64,000 nucleotides of DNA from Polyodon spathula (Eukaryota > Chordata > Actinopteri > Acipenseriformes > Polyodontidae). Below the pieces are notes generated by a model. It was not told the DNA's origin and did no database searches. It saw nothing but the letters and a program-made list of their open reading frames with translations. This document shows, piece by piece, positions 24,501 to 35,900 of this stretch. A program made the position numbers and the translations under genes. The stretch lies in NCBI RefSeq assembly GCF_017654505.1, contig NC_054570.1:3160044-3224043 (forward strand). Direction: 5' to 3'. How positions within the stretch are numbered: the first letter of the stretch is position 1; each line of letters starts with the position of its first letter.

Positions 24501-25954
24501 AAAAAAAAAAATTAAAAAAAATAACGAAATAATTAATAATTCCCTGAATGTCCACCAGGAGGCATTTCTGCTTATTGAAGGTGCTTCATTCAGCCCTTAG
24601 AATTCTACCCTGCATTCCTCGTCCGTAACCGTTAGTGATGCATTTCGAAAAGCTGAAAGTGCTTCTGTATGCTTCTGTACTGCATGACGCAGCTGGCATC
24701 CCCAAGGAGGTTCTGTGACTTTGAGAAGTTTATTCAGCGTTGTATCCTACCAATATAAATAAATCCTTCTTGCCGCTGAAGTTGTTCAACACATACAAAC
24801 ATGCACACATTTCAGAGGTTTAAATAATCCTAGCAGTGATGTGCATAAGAATGGAAGTTTTAAATGATGCCTTGTAACTGATAAGAAGTTGAGCCCCTAT
24901 TGGAACCTATTAGTAGCTACACTTCTAATGTCACTGAGAGTGTAGATCTCGCACCCTGCATGTCAATGACGAAGCATTTGAAACGTTTAACCAAAACAGG
25001 TTCTATGTGTGACAGACTCCTCGACACAGCAAAGAGTTCACGAGAATGAGTCTGTGTGTTTGTGTCTCTTGACAGGTGCGGGAGGTGTGTCAGGGTGTGT
25101 CCTCGCAGGATCTCAAGTGGCAGAGCCTGGCGCTCATCGCACTGCAGGAGGTGAGAGGCAGGGGTTTGGAAGAATTTTTTAGGAATCCCACCTAAGTGTG
25201 GCTACCTTGTGATCAGTCAAAAAATAAGTGGTGCATTCTCCACTGGGAAGGGGATTGAAGTGGCTCATCTGCTAAAAGCCCAGCTGAGTGGTGTGCAGGG
25301 TGAGTCGTACAGTCAGGGGAGCACAGACTCGCGTCCTGGCTGTGCGAAGTCGTCGGTCTTCAACTGGGATTTCGAGGGAGCGTCGCATTGGCTCTGATGC
25401 TCCTGTGGGTTTAGGGAGGCAAAACCAGCCGGAGAAGTTGCTTGGTTATGGGACACCCACTGATCCTTCAGTTCTCCTGAGCTGTGGGGGGGGGGGGGTG
25501 GAAATCGGGCGTAAAATTATTGGACACTCGTTTTTTTCTTTTTTTAATGTTTGTTTTTTGTCAGATTAATATTGGTTACGCTCTGATGTTGCCTACCATT
25601 GACAACATAATATAGGGTATGCACTATGCAGGCGAAATATAGGTGGTAGTAGTTTTCATGATAGATGTACTGTGTAAGACAATTCATGCAATGTTCAATA
25701 TTCAGTCTTTTCTATACATAAGCAGTAAAATGCTGTTGCAGTCATTTATAATAGCTGTTTATACAATAAACCTTGTTGTTAAGATATTTTATTGGCAGTC
25801 TTCTTGTCCCTCTGCACAGGCAGCCGAGGCGTTTCTGGTGCGCCTGTTTGAAGACTCGTACATGTGCTCCATACATGCCAAGAGGGTGACGCTGTACGCC
25901 AAGGACCTGCAGCTAGCCAGGAGGATCAGGGGGATCCACCATGGGCTGGGCTGA
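21580..25954 (+). CDS. cenpa: Centromeric histone H3 variant CENP-A
   Basis: Coding exons: 21580-21739 (exon likely starts at 21545), 23418-23554, 25076-25150, 25820-25954. They join in phase to give 168 residues (human is 140). The product replaces H3 in centromeric nucleosomes and seeds the kinetochore. Diagnostic features are: alphaN-alpha1 with [20 protein letters not shown] (81-99, one residue changed from usual H3 context at each end); a loop 1 one residue longer than H3 with Trp114 in place of H3 Phe; [20 protein letters not shown] (134-153); and a C-terminus [11 protein letters not shown] instead of the H3 ending IRGERA, as in human CENP-A (GLG end, CENP-C contact). The long N-tail has six S/T-P-x-K/R motifs. 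The first coding exon could instead end at 21726, but that breaks frame. AATAAA lies at 26338-26343. Confidence 0.95.
22040..23300. other. cenpa intron, no feature seen
   Basis: Unique-looking sequence with only short chance open frames on the minus strand. No RNA gene or exon recognised. Confidence 0.35.
23310..23417 (+). repeat. Triplicated splice-acceptor segment before cenpa exon 2
   Basis: Two near-identical copies of tttcaggcagtgctcagtcc (about 23313 and 23369) precede the real acceptor atttcag|gcagcgctcc at 23417. All three offer a plausible AG acceptor in the same local context. Confidence 0.75.
23600..25070. other. cenpa intron 2, no gene seen
   Basis: Contains a C run near 24452-24465 and an A-rich stretch near 24500-24530. 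Otherwise no recognisable feature. Confidence 0.35.
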
Positions 25955-26116
25955 GACTCAACCCCTCCGCCTTGCGCTGTGAAGCAACCTGAGGTCACAC
26001 CTTCATGAGCAATTTCACTGTGCGAGCAGCTCTTCCATAACTGTTATTAAACGCTGAAAGAAGCTTCACGAACTCAATAGAGCTGCACAGATCTACGGTT
26101 CGAATCAAGATCTCCG

Positions 26117-26318
26117 CAGGTGAGGGTCGCTGGTGTTGATTGGGCTGATTTACCATTCGGAGTGAAACAAGTAAAGAGACAGCTGCCTGGGTTTGTGTGG
26201 ATCGCTGCTCTCCACAGAGAAAGAAAAGCGTCGATCCACACAAACCCAGGCAGCTGTTTCTTCATTCATTGCACTTTGAATGACAAATCAGCCCAATCGA
26301 GATCTGTGAACCTCGTCT
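26117..26318. mobile_element. Foldback (MITE-like) element, copy 2
   Basis: Long imperfect hairpin: cagctgcctgggtttgtgtg (about 26190) pairs with cacacaaacccaggcagctg (about 26236), and gattgggctgattt (about 26138) with aaatcagcccaatc (about 26285). The family matches 13978-14155. It lies in the cenpa 3' flank before the AATAAA at 26338. Confidence 0.8.
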
Positions 26319-26579
26319 TTGGAGCGCTCAATCCCATAATAAAAGTTTGTGCAGCGCTAAAATTCAGTGACCGACGTATGGACTTTGAGAAAGACATCCA
26401 TTGAATTTATGAAGTTCCTTTTCCTTCACGTGAAATAGTTTTTGAATTTGACTAGTCTTGTATTATATTAAATCCATCCCTTACTATTGTATGGTGTTTG
26501 CAGTCATTCTGATGCTCCTCCAGTATTGCTTTCTTATAATTGTATTCTAAATCTGGCTTTGCGCTTGACTGTAGAATCG

Positions 26580-26744
26580 AAGTGCCAGGCACTGTACAGC
26601 CTTCCTCGTTCCATTCAAATCGTGTGACTTAATCTAACCCTGCCTACTCTACGTGCATATAGAGAGTAGATAGGTAGAGCAGAGTTAAAAGGTCAGTCGC
26701 ATGATTTGAATGGAATGAGGAAGGCTGTTCAGTGCCTGGCACTT
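26580..26744. mobile_element. 165-bp near-perfect foldback element
   Basis: Starts aagtgccaggcactgtacag and ends with the complement agtgcctggcactt. Pairing continues through ccttcctcgttccattcaaat and its complement atttgaatggaatgaggaagg-type arm to a centre near 26655. No coding content. A palindromic MITE is the likeliest reading; a hairpin RNA precursor is possible. Confidence 0.8.
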
Positions 26745-28560
26745 AGGTTTCTCCAGACAAGCTCAAAGGCAGATGACTCAATATTGGAGCAGCAGAACCC
26801 AGAGTCCATCGGAATGATTGCAAACCCCACCAAACTTTGTGTTTGATGTATATACATTCTAGATTAAGCTGTGTGCTCCTTTTAAAGTGATGCAGAACAG
26901 AGCTGTTTTTAATAATGGTAAACTCAGTCTTCCTGCTGGTTACAGTGTGGCAGTACTGCAAGTCTGTTTTATAGCAACCCTCAAAGAAACTTAAATTCAA
27001 TAACAGGTGTTTTGAAGTCTTCGGATCAAGGTGTAATTATTGACCAGCCACTTCATGAAATAGCTGACCAATAGTGCTTTGAGGACACTTATTCAAAGCA
27101 GTGTGTTACTCTTTCAATACTGCTGAAAGCTTGAATGTGCATACTTATACAAAGAAATGAGATATATGTGCATTAAGCAAACTTAAATGGTGACAAGCCA
27201 AAAACAAACAAACAGACAACATCCATGTGCTGGTAATATAATATACAGGTGAGGGAGGCTCCAATCACCAGGAGATGAATCAATTCCTCAATTGTTTTTA
27301 ATTTAGGCTCGCAAAATTAAAAGCTAGGTCAAGCAGTAAAGGATGATGCATCTGTACTTGTCAAAACGTTTCACGTTGAATTCATATGCTTCTTCCCATG
27401 CCTTACAGCTATGGACAAAACTGTGCCTTCACCTAGAATTTTAAGATTGAAACAAAATCGAAAAATATATATGAACACAGTTTTGATTTAACCTCTTGTG
27501 ATCAAAGAAACGCCAAAATGATATCGCAAAAGTCTACCGGGGAAGTCATAATACTAGTACAGTACTCCATGTTAGATTTTGAAATGTCACATTTTTTTTT
27601 AGTTAAGTATATGGAAAACTACCAAGCGGTATGTAATTTTAATATGTTAACGTGACATTATTCAGCAGGTTTCCTTTGACTTTCCGAAGCAAAATCAGTT
27701 AATTCTGTAGGGAGATTCTATAGCAAAATATTTGGCCATAGCTATAGTCGTGTGCATCGTTGTGGGTGTGGGGTGTTTTTGAAGTCTGCAGCTGCTTTTG
27801 TGGATCCTCGCTGGCTATTCAGAGGAGCTGGAAACTGGTCTCAAAATGAGTCTTGACTGATTCAATCTTCTTGTTCCTAAGAGGGGTTTTAGTGAATTCC
27901 GAGGTAAATTGATTAATTGAAGCTAGACTGGGTAGTTGTAGTAAGAATTGAATTTTGAATGAATCAAAACTGTTGTCAAATAGCAATCCAATCAAAAACA
28001 GCATTATTATTTCATATGAGGAGACAGACCTCCCAAGGAAGAGACAGTGGGTCATGTTTATTTTAAAATAAATACATTTTGCGTGTTCTGCATCATTTTA
28101 ATGTACTTTTTAAAATGTTTGTCTTTATTTAGATTGTTTTGGGTTTTTTTTGCAAATGAATAAAGACTATTTACTTTAATTTATCTCTTTGCAGTAGATT
28201 GTTTTGCTACACTGGCGTTGGAAACCATGTATTTTTGTTTTTATCAAGATCTGCCTCTCCCTACTTGTCTCTCTTTCTCTCCAAGGTCTCGTTTAGAATG
28301 CAGTGGGGTCTGAGGACCTGCGATATAATTAGCAATTAGCTGTCTGTCTCTGTGTATGAGAGGGTGCAACTGGACTTGAAGCTTGTCTGCCCCCCCCCCT
28401 GTAGAATAATTACTTGAGGTGTGATCCCCTCCCCCCTCATCCCAAGGATTAGTGTTGAAACGATTCACAAAACTTCTCTGTTGCCACACTAAAGTTTTTT
28501 GCGTGCTTGAATCCCGTGCAGACCAACTAGTGCATTTTACTCATTTAATCCAAACGTCAT
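26745..28560. other. Intergenic, no gene seen
   Basis: AT-rich sequence with only short chance open frames. C run near 28389. Confidence 0.35.
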
Positions 28561-28562
28561 CC

Positions 28563-28564
<2 letters not shown>

Positions 28565-28656
<92 letters not shown>
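28565..28656. repeat. Compound (TG)n(TA)n microsatellite
   Basis: About 14 TG units followed by about 30 TA units. Confidence 0.97.
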
Positions 28657-28659
<3 letters not shown>

Positions 28660-28660
<1 letters not shown>

Positions 28661-29579
28661 ATTGTCCCCTTATATTTAATGGTGTAAACTAAAGTCTCTT
28701 TAGGAAAGTAACACTAGTTTAGTTTTTTTCTGGCAATACACTGACGATGGACACTACCTGATCTAACCTGTATTGCATGGTGTCTGGCGAGCAGCTCCTG
28801 AGCTCGGTGTCTGTCTCCTGTCAGTGTGTATCATCCTAAATTATATACTGAGCATCAAAAGAAACGTATCACTATTGTAATAGTTTTATTTTCGGGGGGG
28901 GGGGGGGGGGGGGTATATAAATGGACATTGTCAAAATGCTTTTTGGTTTCTTTTTAATTCATTTGATCGTTCATCCTTGACCATGGCACACTTGAGCGAC
29001 TATGACTGAAGCACATGCACTTAATCACCTTATCAGCGAGGCAGTTGATTGGACGCTGGATATGGAGTGATTTCAGCTGTTGAATTGCAAGTTTGAATAA
29101 AAGCAATGAAGAAAAGCCACGTCTGTTGAGAGCAGCGCCTTCGTGCGATCGGTGTGTTGCAGGCTGGACTGGGGCAGCGGACTGTATTAATCTGTATTAT
29201 ATCTGTATTAGTCTTTGAGTGATAGTGTGTGTATATTGGTCTATGTGTGTGGTGGGGTGTAGACTGTGAACTCTATTGCACTGTAAAGAACTCTACACAT
29301 TATTATCCCTTGGAGATTATGGTCTGGGACGGTTTGAAAAAAAACAGGTGACTCCTACAAGCACAAAATAAGCATTCCCCTGGGGACAATTGTCCTTTCT
29401 GCCAAGTCACGTTTCCCTCGAATCTCTCTCTCGCATTCAAATTCAGAATGGGCTCCATTGTCATAACAAGTCTGTGTCTATCTATTGATCTATGTATCTA
29501 TCAAACATGTATACAAAATTCCCACTTTGAACAGAGCAGATGTGTTGAATGTATTGACAGGCCTCTACTCTAGACTTGT
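28660..29579. other. Intergenic with G run
   Basis: Poly-G of about 18 at 28895-28912. No exon recognised. Confidence 0.4.
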
Positions 29580-29995
29580 ACAGTGGAGGATGAAGTGTCT
29601 CGAGTCTCTCTACTGTCTGTGTTTTATGCAGTGGAGGATGAAGTGTCTCTTGTTCAGTCTCTAGTGTCTGTGTGTTTTATACAGTGGAGGATGAAGTGTC
29701 TTGTTCAGTCTCTAGTGTCTGTGTGTTTTATACAATGGAGGATGAAGTGTCTTGTTCAGTCTCTACTGTCTGTGTGTTTTGTTCAGTGGAGGATGAAATG
29801 TCTTGTTCAGTCTCTACTGTCTGTGTGTTTTGTTCAGTGGAGGATGAAGTGTGTTTTGTTCAGTCTCTCTACTGTCTGTGTGTTTGTTCAGTGGAGGATG
29901 AAGTGTGTTTTGTTCAGTCTCTCTACTGTCTGTGTGTTTTGTTCAGTCTCTCTACTGTCTGTGTGTTTTGTTCAGTCTCTCTACTGTCTGTCGCA
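29580..29995. repeat. Minisatellite, about 53-bp unit
   Basis: About eight units built from cagtggaggatgaagtgt and ttcagtctctactgtctgtg. The last copies lose the first half of the unit. Open frames here only reflect the repeat. Confidence 0.92.
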
Positions 29996-30237
29996 CTGTT
30001 TACAAAGTTCAGCTTTCTGGGCTTCCAAGCTCCATTGCACTAAAATATGATCCCTGTCTGTCTTGGTTCATGCGTTTCACTGCAGACAGCATTCACTGCT
30101 CAACCTTCTGGGAACCTGAACTTCATCTGCAATGAGACCTTGTTGGCTTTCCAGTTTGTTTACATACCCCGAAGTTGGGTGCAGCTGCAGCTTGTGTGTC
30201 TGTGTATGTATGTATCCTGGCTGCTCATTCCAATCAG

Positions 30238-30440
30238 GAGGTAGTTCTGGAACCCTGGACTGGGAGCCGGTACCAAGCCCAATCACACCCCTGAACAGGA
30301 TAAGGGAGTTCTGGAACCCTGGACTGGGAGCCGGCACCAAGCCCAATCACACCCCTGAACAGGATAAGGGAGTTCTGGAACCCTGGACTGGGAGCCGGCA
30401 CCAAGCCCAATCACACCCCTGAACAGGATAAGGGAGTCTG
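30238..30440. repeat. 64-bp minisatellite
   Basis: Just over three near-identical units starting agttctggaaccctggactg and ending with gaacaggataaggg. Confidence 0.93.
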
Positions 30441-30742
30441 GAACGCTGAACAGGATGAGGGAGTTCTGCAACCCTGGACCCTAGGATAATCTATGATTTT
30501 TTTATTTTTTTTTATTTCCATTATTATTACCATTCGTCTATATATCAGCTCATTGAAAATATGTTAATCAATATGTACTGAAAAACTTCTGAATATTAAT
30601 AATTTCTACTGTTTTACTTGACCTGTTGTGTGTGCGTGTGTGTGTACACACATTGTAAAATCCCTAGACCCTTGAATATACTGTAGTACTACTATTGTTA
30701 TAAAATGCATGATTGATATGTATACTGTTAAAAAGAATAAGT

Positions 30743-30754
30743 GAAAACGAAACT
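30743..30754 (+). promoter_or_regulatory. ISRE of the MHC class I gene
   Basis: GAAAACGAAACT matches the ISRE consensus GAAANNGAAACT exactly. It lies 160 bases before the class I start codon. A TATA-like TAAAATAA follows near 30855 and an X2-box-like TGACGC at 30880-30885. A complete S-X-Y module is not evident. Confidence 0.75.
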
Positions 30755-30914
30755 CTCTACGCGCGGTGTAAACTTCTCATTTTGAAAGTACCGAAGTTAG
30801 GCTGCAGGGCCGGGTGAAGCTGGTTTTGTTCTGCGCCAGGTAGACGGAAAGTGGTAAAATAAGGCATTCACAGTTCATTTGACGCTGTTTTCGGCTGGAT
30901 AAAATATATCCATC

Positions 30915-31291
30915 ATGTTGTGGGTCATTTTTGTGTCGTTTCTCTGTGTTTTTGAGACGGTCAGCTCCGGTAAGTATTATAATTCACAATAGAAATTATT
31001 AGAACTGAAGAAAAATCATAAAGTATTTAAATTCGTACACGATCCAGTGCTTCTTAATAAGTTTATTGTACAACAAGGCATAATACCCTACGGTTTATAT
31101 ATTTAGAATTAAGTGTTTAATGTCATATCCTTCTATTATACTGTATGACTTACACCCGACGATAATCTTCAATTGCGCTCTTTTGTATGTAAATGTATAT
31201 TTCACATTTGGAAATGTGTTCCTGATAATATTTCTAACACTGGTGTTTTATGAAGAAGGTTGTGTGGCATTATATGTAGCTGCACCTACTG

Positions 31292-31328
<37 letters not shown>

Positions 31329-32894
31329 ACCGTGTAAAAAATGTTTTTTTTGTTTTTTTGTTCCGGTATTTACAGTATAATCGTAAATCTCGAAAAACTA
31401 CTCGCTTCTAAATCTTTTGTAGTCATCTTTGTATTACTTTAGTATAAATACATGTTAATTTGGATTCATATGTTGTTTTTTTCTGACTTTATGTGCCCGT
31501 TTTCCCATTGGAAATAGTGATATTTTGAAACATCACTGCCCTGGTCACAAAAGCAAAGTTTGTGGGGAATAATAGCCATTTTCTATACTTTTGAGGCATA
31601 AGCAATTAGGAAATAACACTTACTACCCATGAACAAAAATTGTGTTACACAGTGTAATTCTTATTATCCAGTGTTCACGCTGTCTGGTTTCCAGGAATAG
31701 AGAACAGCTGCGCAGTATTAATGATTTCAGTGGGAGAAGGTGATATACTATTAGAAACTATAAAGAATTTAAAATATATTTTTTAAAACTATTAATAAAA
31801 TAAATAAATATTGATGATGTGCTTATTTATTTATTTCATTTGTTAAAAGCTATTATTGTATTGTCACACTGCCTCAAGATAATTAATCACCAGAATCAAT
31901 TTTGCAAAGGTTTAGGGCTCAATTCACATGTTGATTTCCTTCAGTTTAAAGGCAGCTTCAAAATCCTGTTCTGTCTCACAGTGCTCCGGAATTATAGGGC
32001 CAGGTAGCTACCCTACCTACCAGCCCTGCCTGCCTTCCCCGTGCACGCTACAATACTTTTCCATTCACAAAATCGTATGATAGACTAGATAGGGGTGTAA
32101 CGCGACACTGTCACCATACAATAAATATCACGATGTGCAGGTTGCAGTACAGCATGCATCGCACGGAATGGTCCTGAGGGGCTAGAAGAGGAAGAGTTTG
32201 GAAACCAACAAGAGCTGCTTTCTGAGTCTCATGGCTAGGAGAGAGATTAGTAGACTTACCAAGAACAGTACTGATTAAACACAGGGCAGTCATATCTGTC
32301 AGTACTGAACTGAACACTGTGCCTCATCCCTGTACAAGCGTAACCGTTCTGTCTCCTTGTGTGTGTGTTTCTTTTTCTCAGAAACCTACAGTCTGAAGTA
32401 TATCTACACAGCCATATCCAAACCCCAGGAAGGGTTTCCTGAATTCATAGCCATGGGTCTGCTGGATGACATGCAGATTGATTACTACGACAGCATCAAT
32501 CAAGTGAAAGAGTCCAGGCAGACCTGGATGAAGGAAAAGATGGAAGCAGACAACTGGAAGAAAGGAACGAAGTCTCGCAAGAGCAAGGAGCAGTGGTTCA
32601 AAGTCAACGTCAGGATTCTGGAGAAAAGGTTCAACGAAACACAAAGTGAGCAACACAGTGGAGGCTTTATTTGTTTGTTTGTTTGTTTATATTTCAATAT
32701 AAACTGATTTGAAAAACAACCAGGTAAGTAGTGTTTGTACCACTGTGCCCCTGGGGTTGTAGTCCATTGTATCATTATTTATATGCTAGCCATTACCAAT
32801 TTAATTTATTAACCATTTTTTTCTGTAAATCTTTTTTTTTTTTTTTTTTTTTACAGACAAGATTTTTTAGGGCAAAGTACCAATTCTGCCCCCC

Positions 32895-32949
<55 letters not shown>

Positions 32950-35900
32950 CTTAAGTGGGAATTGTAGAACTTCATGAAAACATGATTTTGCTTCTCAAAA
33001 TCTAACCGAATTTTACAATCTTGAAACTTGCAGTAGGTGACACAGATTTCTAGAGCCTATGTATTGACACTGTCCACAATGGTAATTATCCTGTTGGATC
33101 ATTTAACCCTTGGCGGTCCGTTTATTTTGTGCTTGTCAGGCACGTCGGGTCCAAGACAGCTGCTTTTGATTCCAGCGCTCAGAGAATATCACAGACATTT
33201 GTAGAGCTTTTTGAGATGTTATGGTAATAAAATAATGCCTTGAGGAGGTTGGTGAGAAAACGAGAGATCAGGAGAGGATTTATCAGTATGCACGTCTATA
33301 AAAAGGCAAGTACAGTTGAAAGTGCACATTGGCTGCGTTGGGTGTTGATGCTCAAACAAAGCTGTGGTGTCTGATTTCAGGCCCACGCGTTCTGCAGTGG
33401 ATGCACAGCTGCACGCTGGACGAGGACAACAATGCAGAGGTGCAGGGGTACGACCAGTACAGCTACGATGGGAGGGACGTCTATAAAGAGGTATGTGAAA
33501 AACACAGCGAACAAGGGGTGGGGCTTGGGTGGAGATGCAGTACTGAGTGTCCTTTTGCCGTGCACTGCCTTTTAAACCTGTTTTACTGTGAAAAAAATAT
33601 TTTAAACAGCGTGTGTAAAATAAACAGCGCGTGTGAAAATAAATTGGACTCGACGCGCCTGACAAGCTGAATAAATGGACCGCTAAGGCTTAATCTAACC
33701 TGCGCATTGTTACTCTAACCTGTGCATTGTTAATCTAACCTGTGCATTGTTAATCTAAGATTTGTGTTGGTCTTGTTTTATCTCTTGGTGAACAGACAAG
33801 CCTGTAGTAACAGTTTTTGCGAAGCCAGTCAAAGGTAAAAATACCCTAACTCTCACCTGCATGGCTACGGGCTTCTACCCCAAGACAATCCACATTCACT
33901 GGAACAAGGACAGGCAGAGGCTGGGTGAGGAGAGGAATTCCACTTGGGCCCTGCCTAACAACGACAACACCTTCCAGCTGAGATCGAGTTTGGAGATCGA
34001 CCCAGAGGAGGGCGTGGGATACTCCTGTGAAGTGCTACACCACAGCTTACCAGAACCGCTCTTCACACCCTGGGGTAAGAGGCAGCATTTAGACTTGCAA
34101 TGGACAGGACTGAAAAAAGTCCTTCATTCAGAAGACGGCAGAAGTCTGACATAGATGCACAGACAGTGGTTTGACCCAGAGCCTGCACTGCACTGTTTAC
34201 AACATCAGGAGACGACAAAAAATAATGACACAATTATAGGCTAGGTCGTTGTTAGTTTAGTTTGTTTATAGATATATATACAGTGCAGTGAAAAAGTATT
34301 TGCCCCTGTCTGATTTTCTGCATTTTTGCATATTTCTGACACTGAATGTTATCAGATCTTCAACCAAAATCTAATATTAGATAAAAGGGACCCTGAATGA
34401 ACACATAACACAACATTTTGATACTTATTTCATTTATTTATTAAAGAAAGTTATGCAACACCCAATGCCCCCGTGTGAAAAAGTAATCCCCCCCTTAGAC
34501 TCAATAACTGGTTACGCCACCTTTAACAGCAATAACTGCAACCAAACACTTCCTGTAGTTATTGATCAGTCTCTCACAGCACCGTGGAGGCATTTTGGCC
34601 CACTCCTTCATGCAGAACTGCTTCAACTCGGTGACGTTTGTGGGTTTCCGAGCATAAACTGCTGGTTTCAGGTCCTGCCACAACATCTCAATGGGGTTTA
34701 GGTCTGGACTTTGACTAGGCCGTTCCAAAACTTTAAATTTCTTGTTCTTCAACCATTCTGATGTAGACTTGCTTGTTTGTTTCAGGTGATTGTCTTGCTG
34801 CAAGACCATTGTTTACTGTTTAAACCAGTTATTCTTTGTGTGACCTTGGCATCCCAGAATTTGTGAATGTAGCCCAGTCTATACGTGCTTGGATAATAAT
34901 AGCAGCAAAATAGCAAAGATACAGTGGTAACTGTGGTACAGTGTGTGTGTGACTGACTGACCCTGTCCCTCTGTGTGTGTTTTGTCTTGTGAAGATGGAG
35001 TCGTGCCGGGTGCGAGGACCTCGAATGGGATTGTGGTTTGGGTTGGGATTTTCGTTCCGATTGGTCTTGCCGCTGCTGCTGCAGGGGTCTGCGTCTTTAT
35101 CTACAAGAGGAGATCAGATAAGAGACAGAAATAGAAGGAAGGGAGAGAAAAACAGATTGATCAACAGACAAAGAGGAAAAAAGAACACAGACTGACCCAG
35201 TACAAAAAAAAAATTGTAATAACAATACCCATTCGGATTTCAGAGATGAGAAAAAGACACTAACAGGGTAGCCGTGTACGTGCATTCGCTGCTTCCTGAC
35301 AGGCAGGAGATCGAGATGGAGGCTATAGGTGATTCGCCCCTCAGGCAAACAGGATGACATACAGACAGAACAGCTCACGTGACACTGCCAGCAATGGTAG
35401 TACATGCAAAAAACAAAAACACTGCAAACAAAACTACGAACTCAAAGGTGGTGTGAAAATGGCGTGTGCTGCTCCTGATAAATGGAGGTCCTGCTTATTC
35501 ACCTCTCTGTACTTTAGTGGGACCTACAATCCCCAGACCTTAACGCTGGTTCACACACACACAGCTGTCGGCGAATTTCAGCTTTTTATCCGTTCTGATC
35601 CCGGGTCACGTTTTTTAAAATTTTTTTTTTTTTTTTTTTAGATTATACTTAACAAAAACCTGACAAATGAACCAATGTGACATTTTAACATCTAACCTGA
35701 AATACTCTGCTGCTATTATGGCTTCTGGTCGACTTTTGCGATATCATTTTGAAAATTCTAGCTCTTGCGAAGCTTTTGGCTGTAACAGGCTTTTCCCCTC
35801 CCTTCAGGTGTCTCGCTGTTTAATCACTTTCTGTTTCTCTTGTATCAGCAGCAAAGACTGACTTGTCAAGCGAAGGTAAGGATCCCATTGATGGGGGAAA

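Noticed and set aside
33491..33670. Continuation of the alpha2 reading frame past 33490
   Set aside because: The extension has no alpha2 helix residues and runs into the piggyBac-like end; it stops at 33671.
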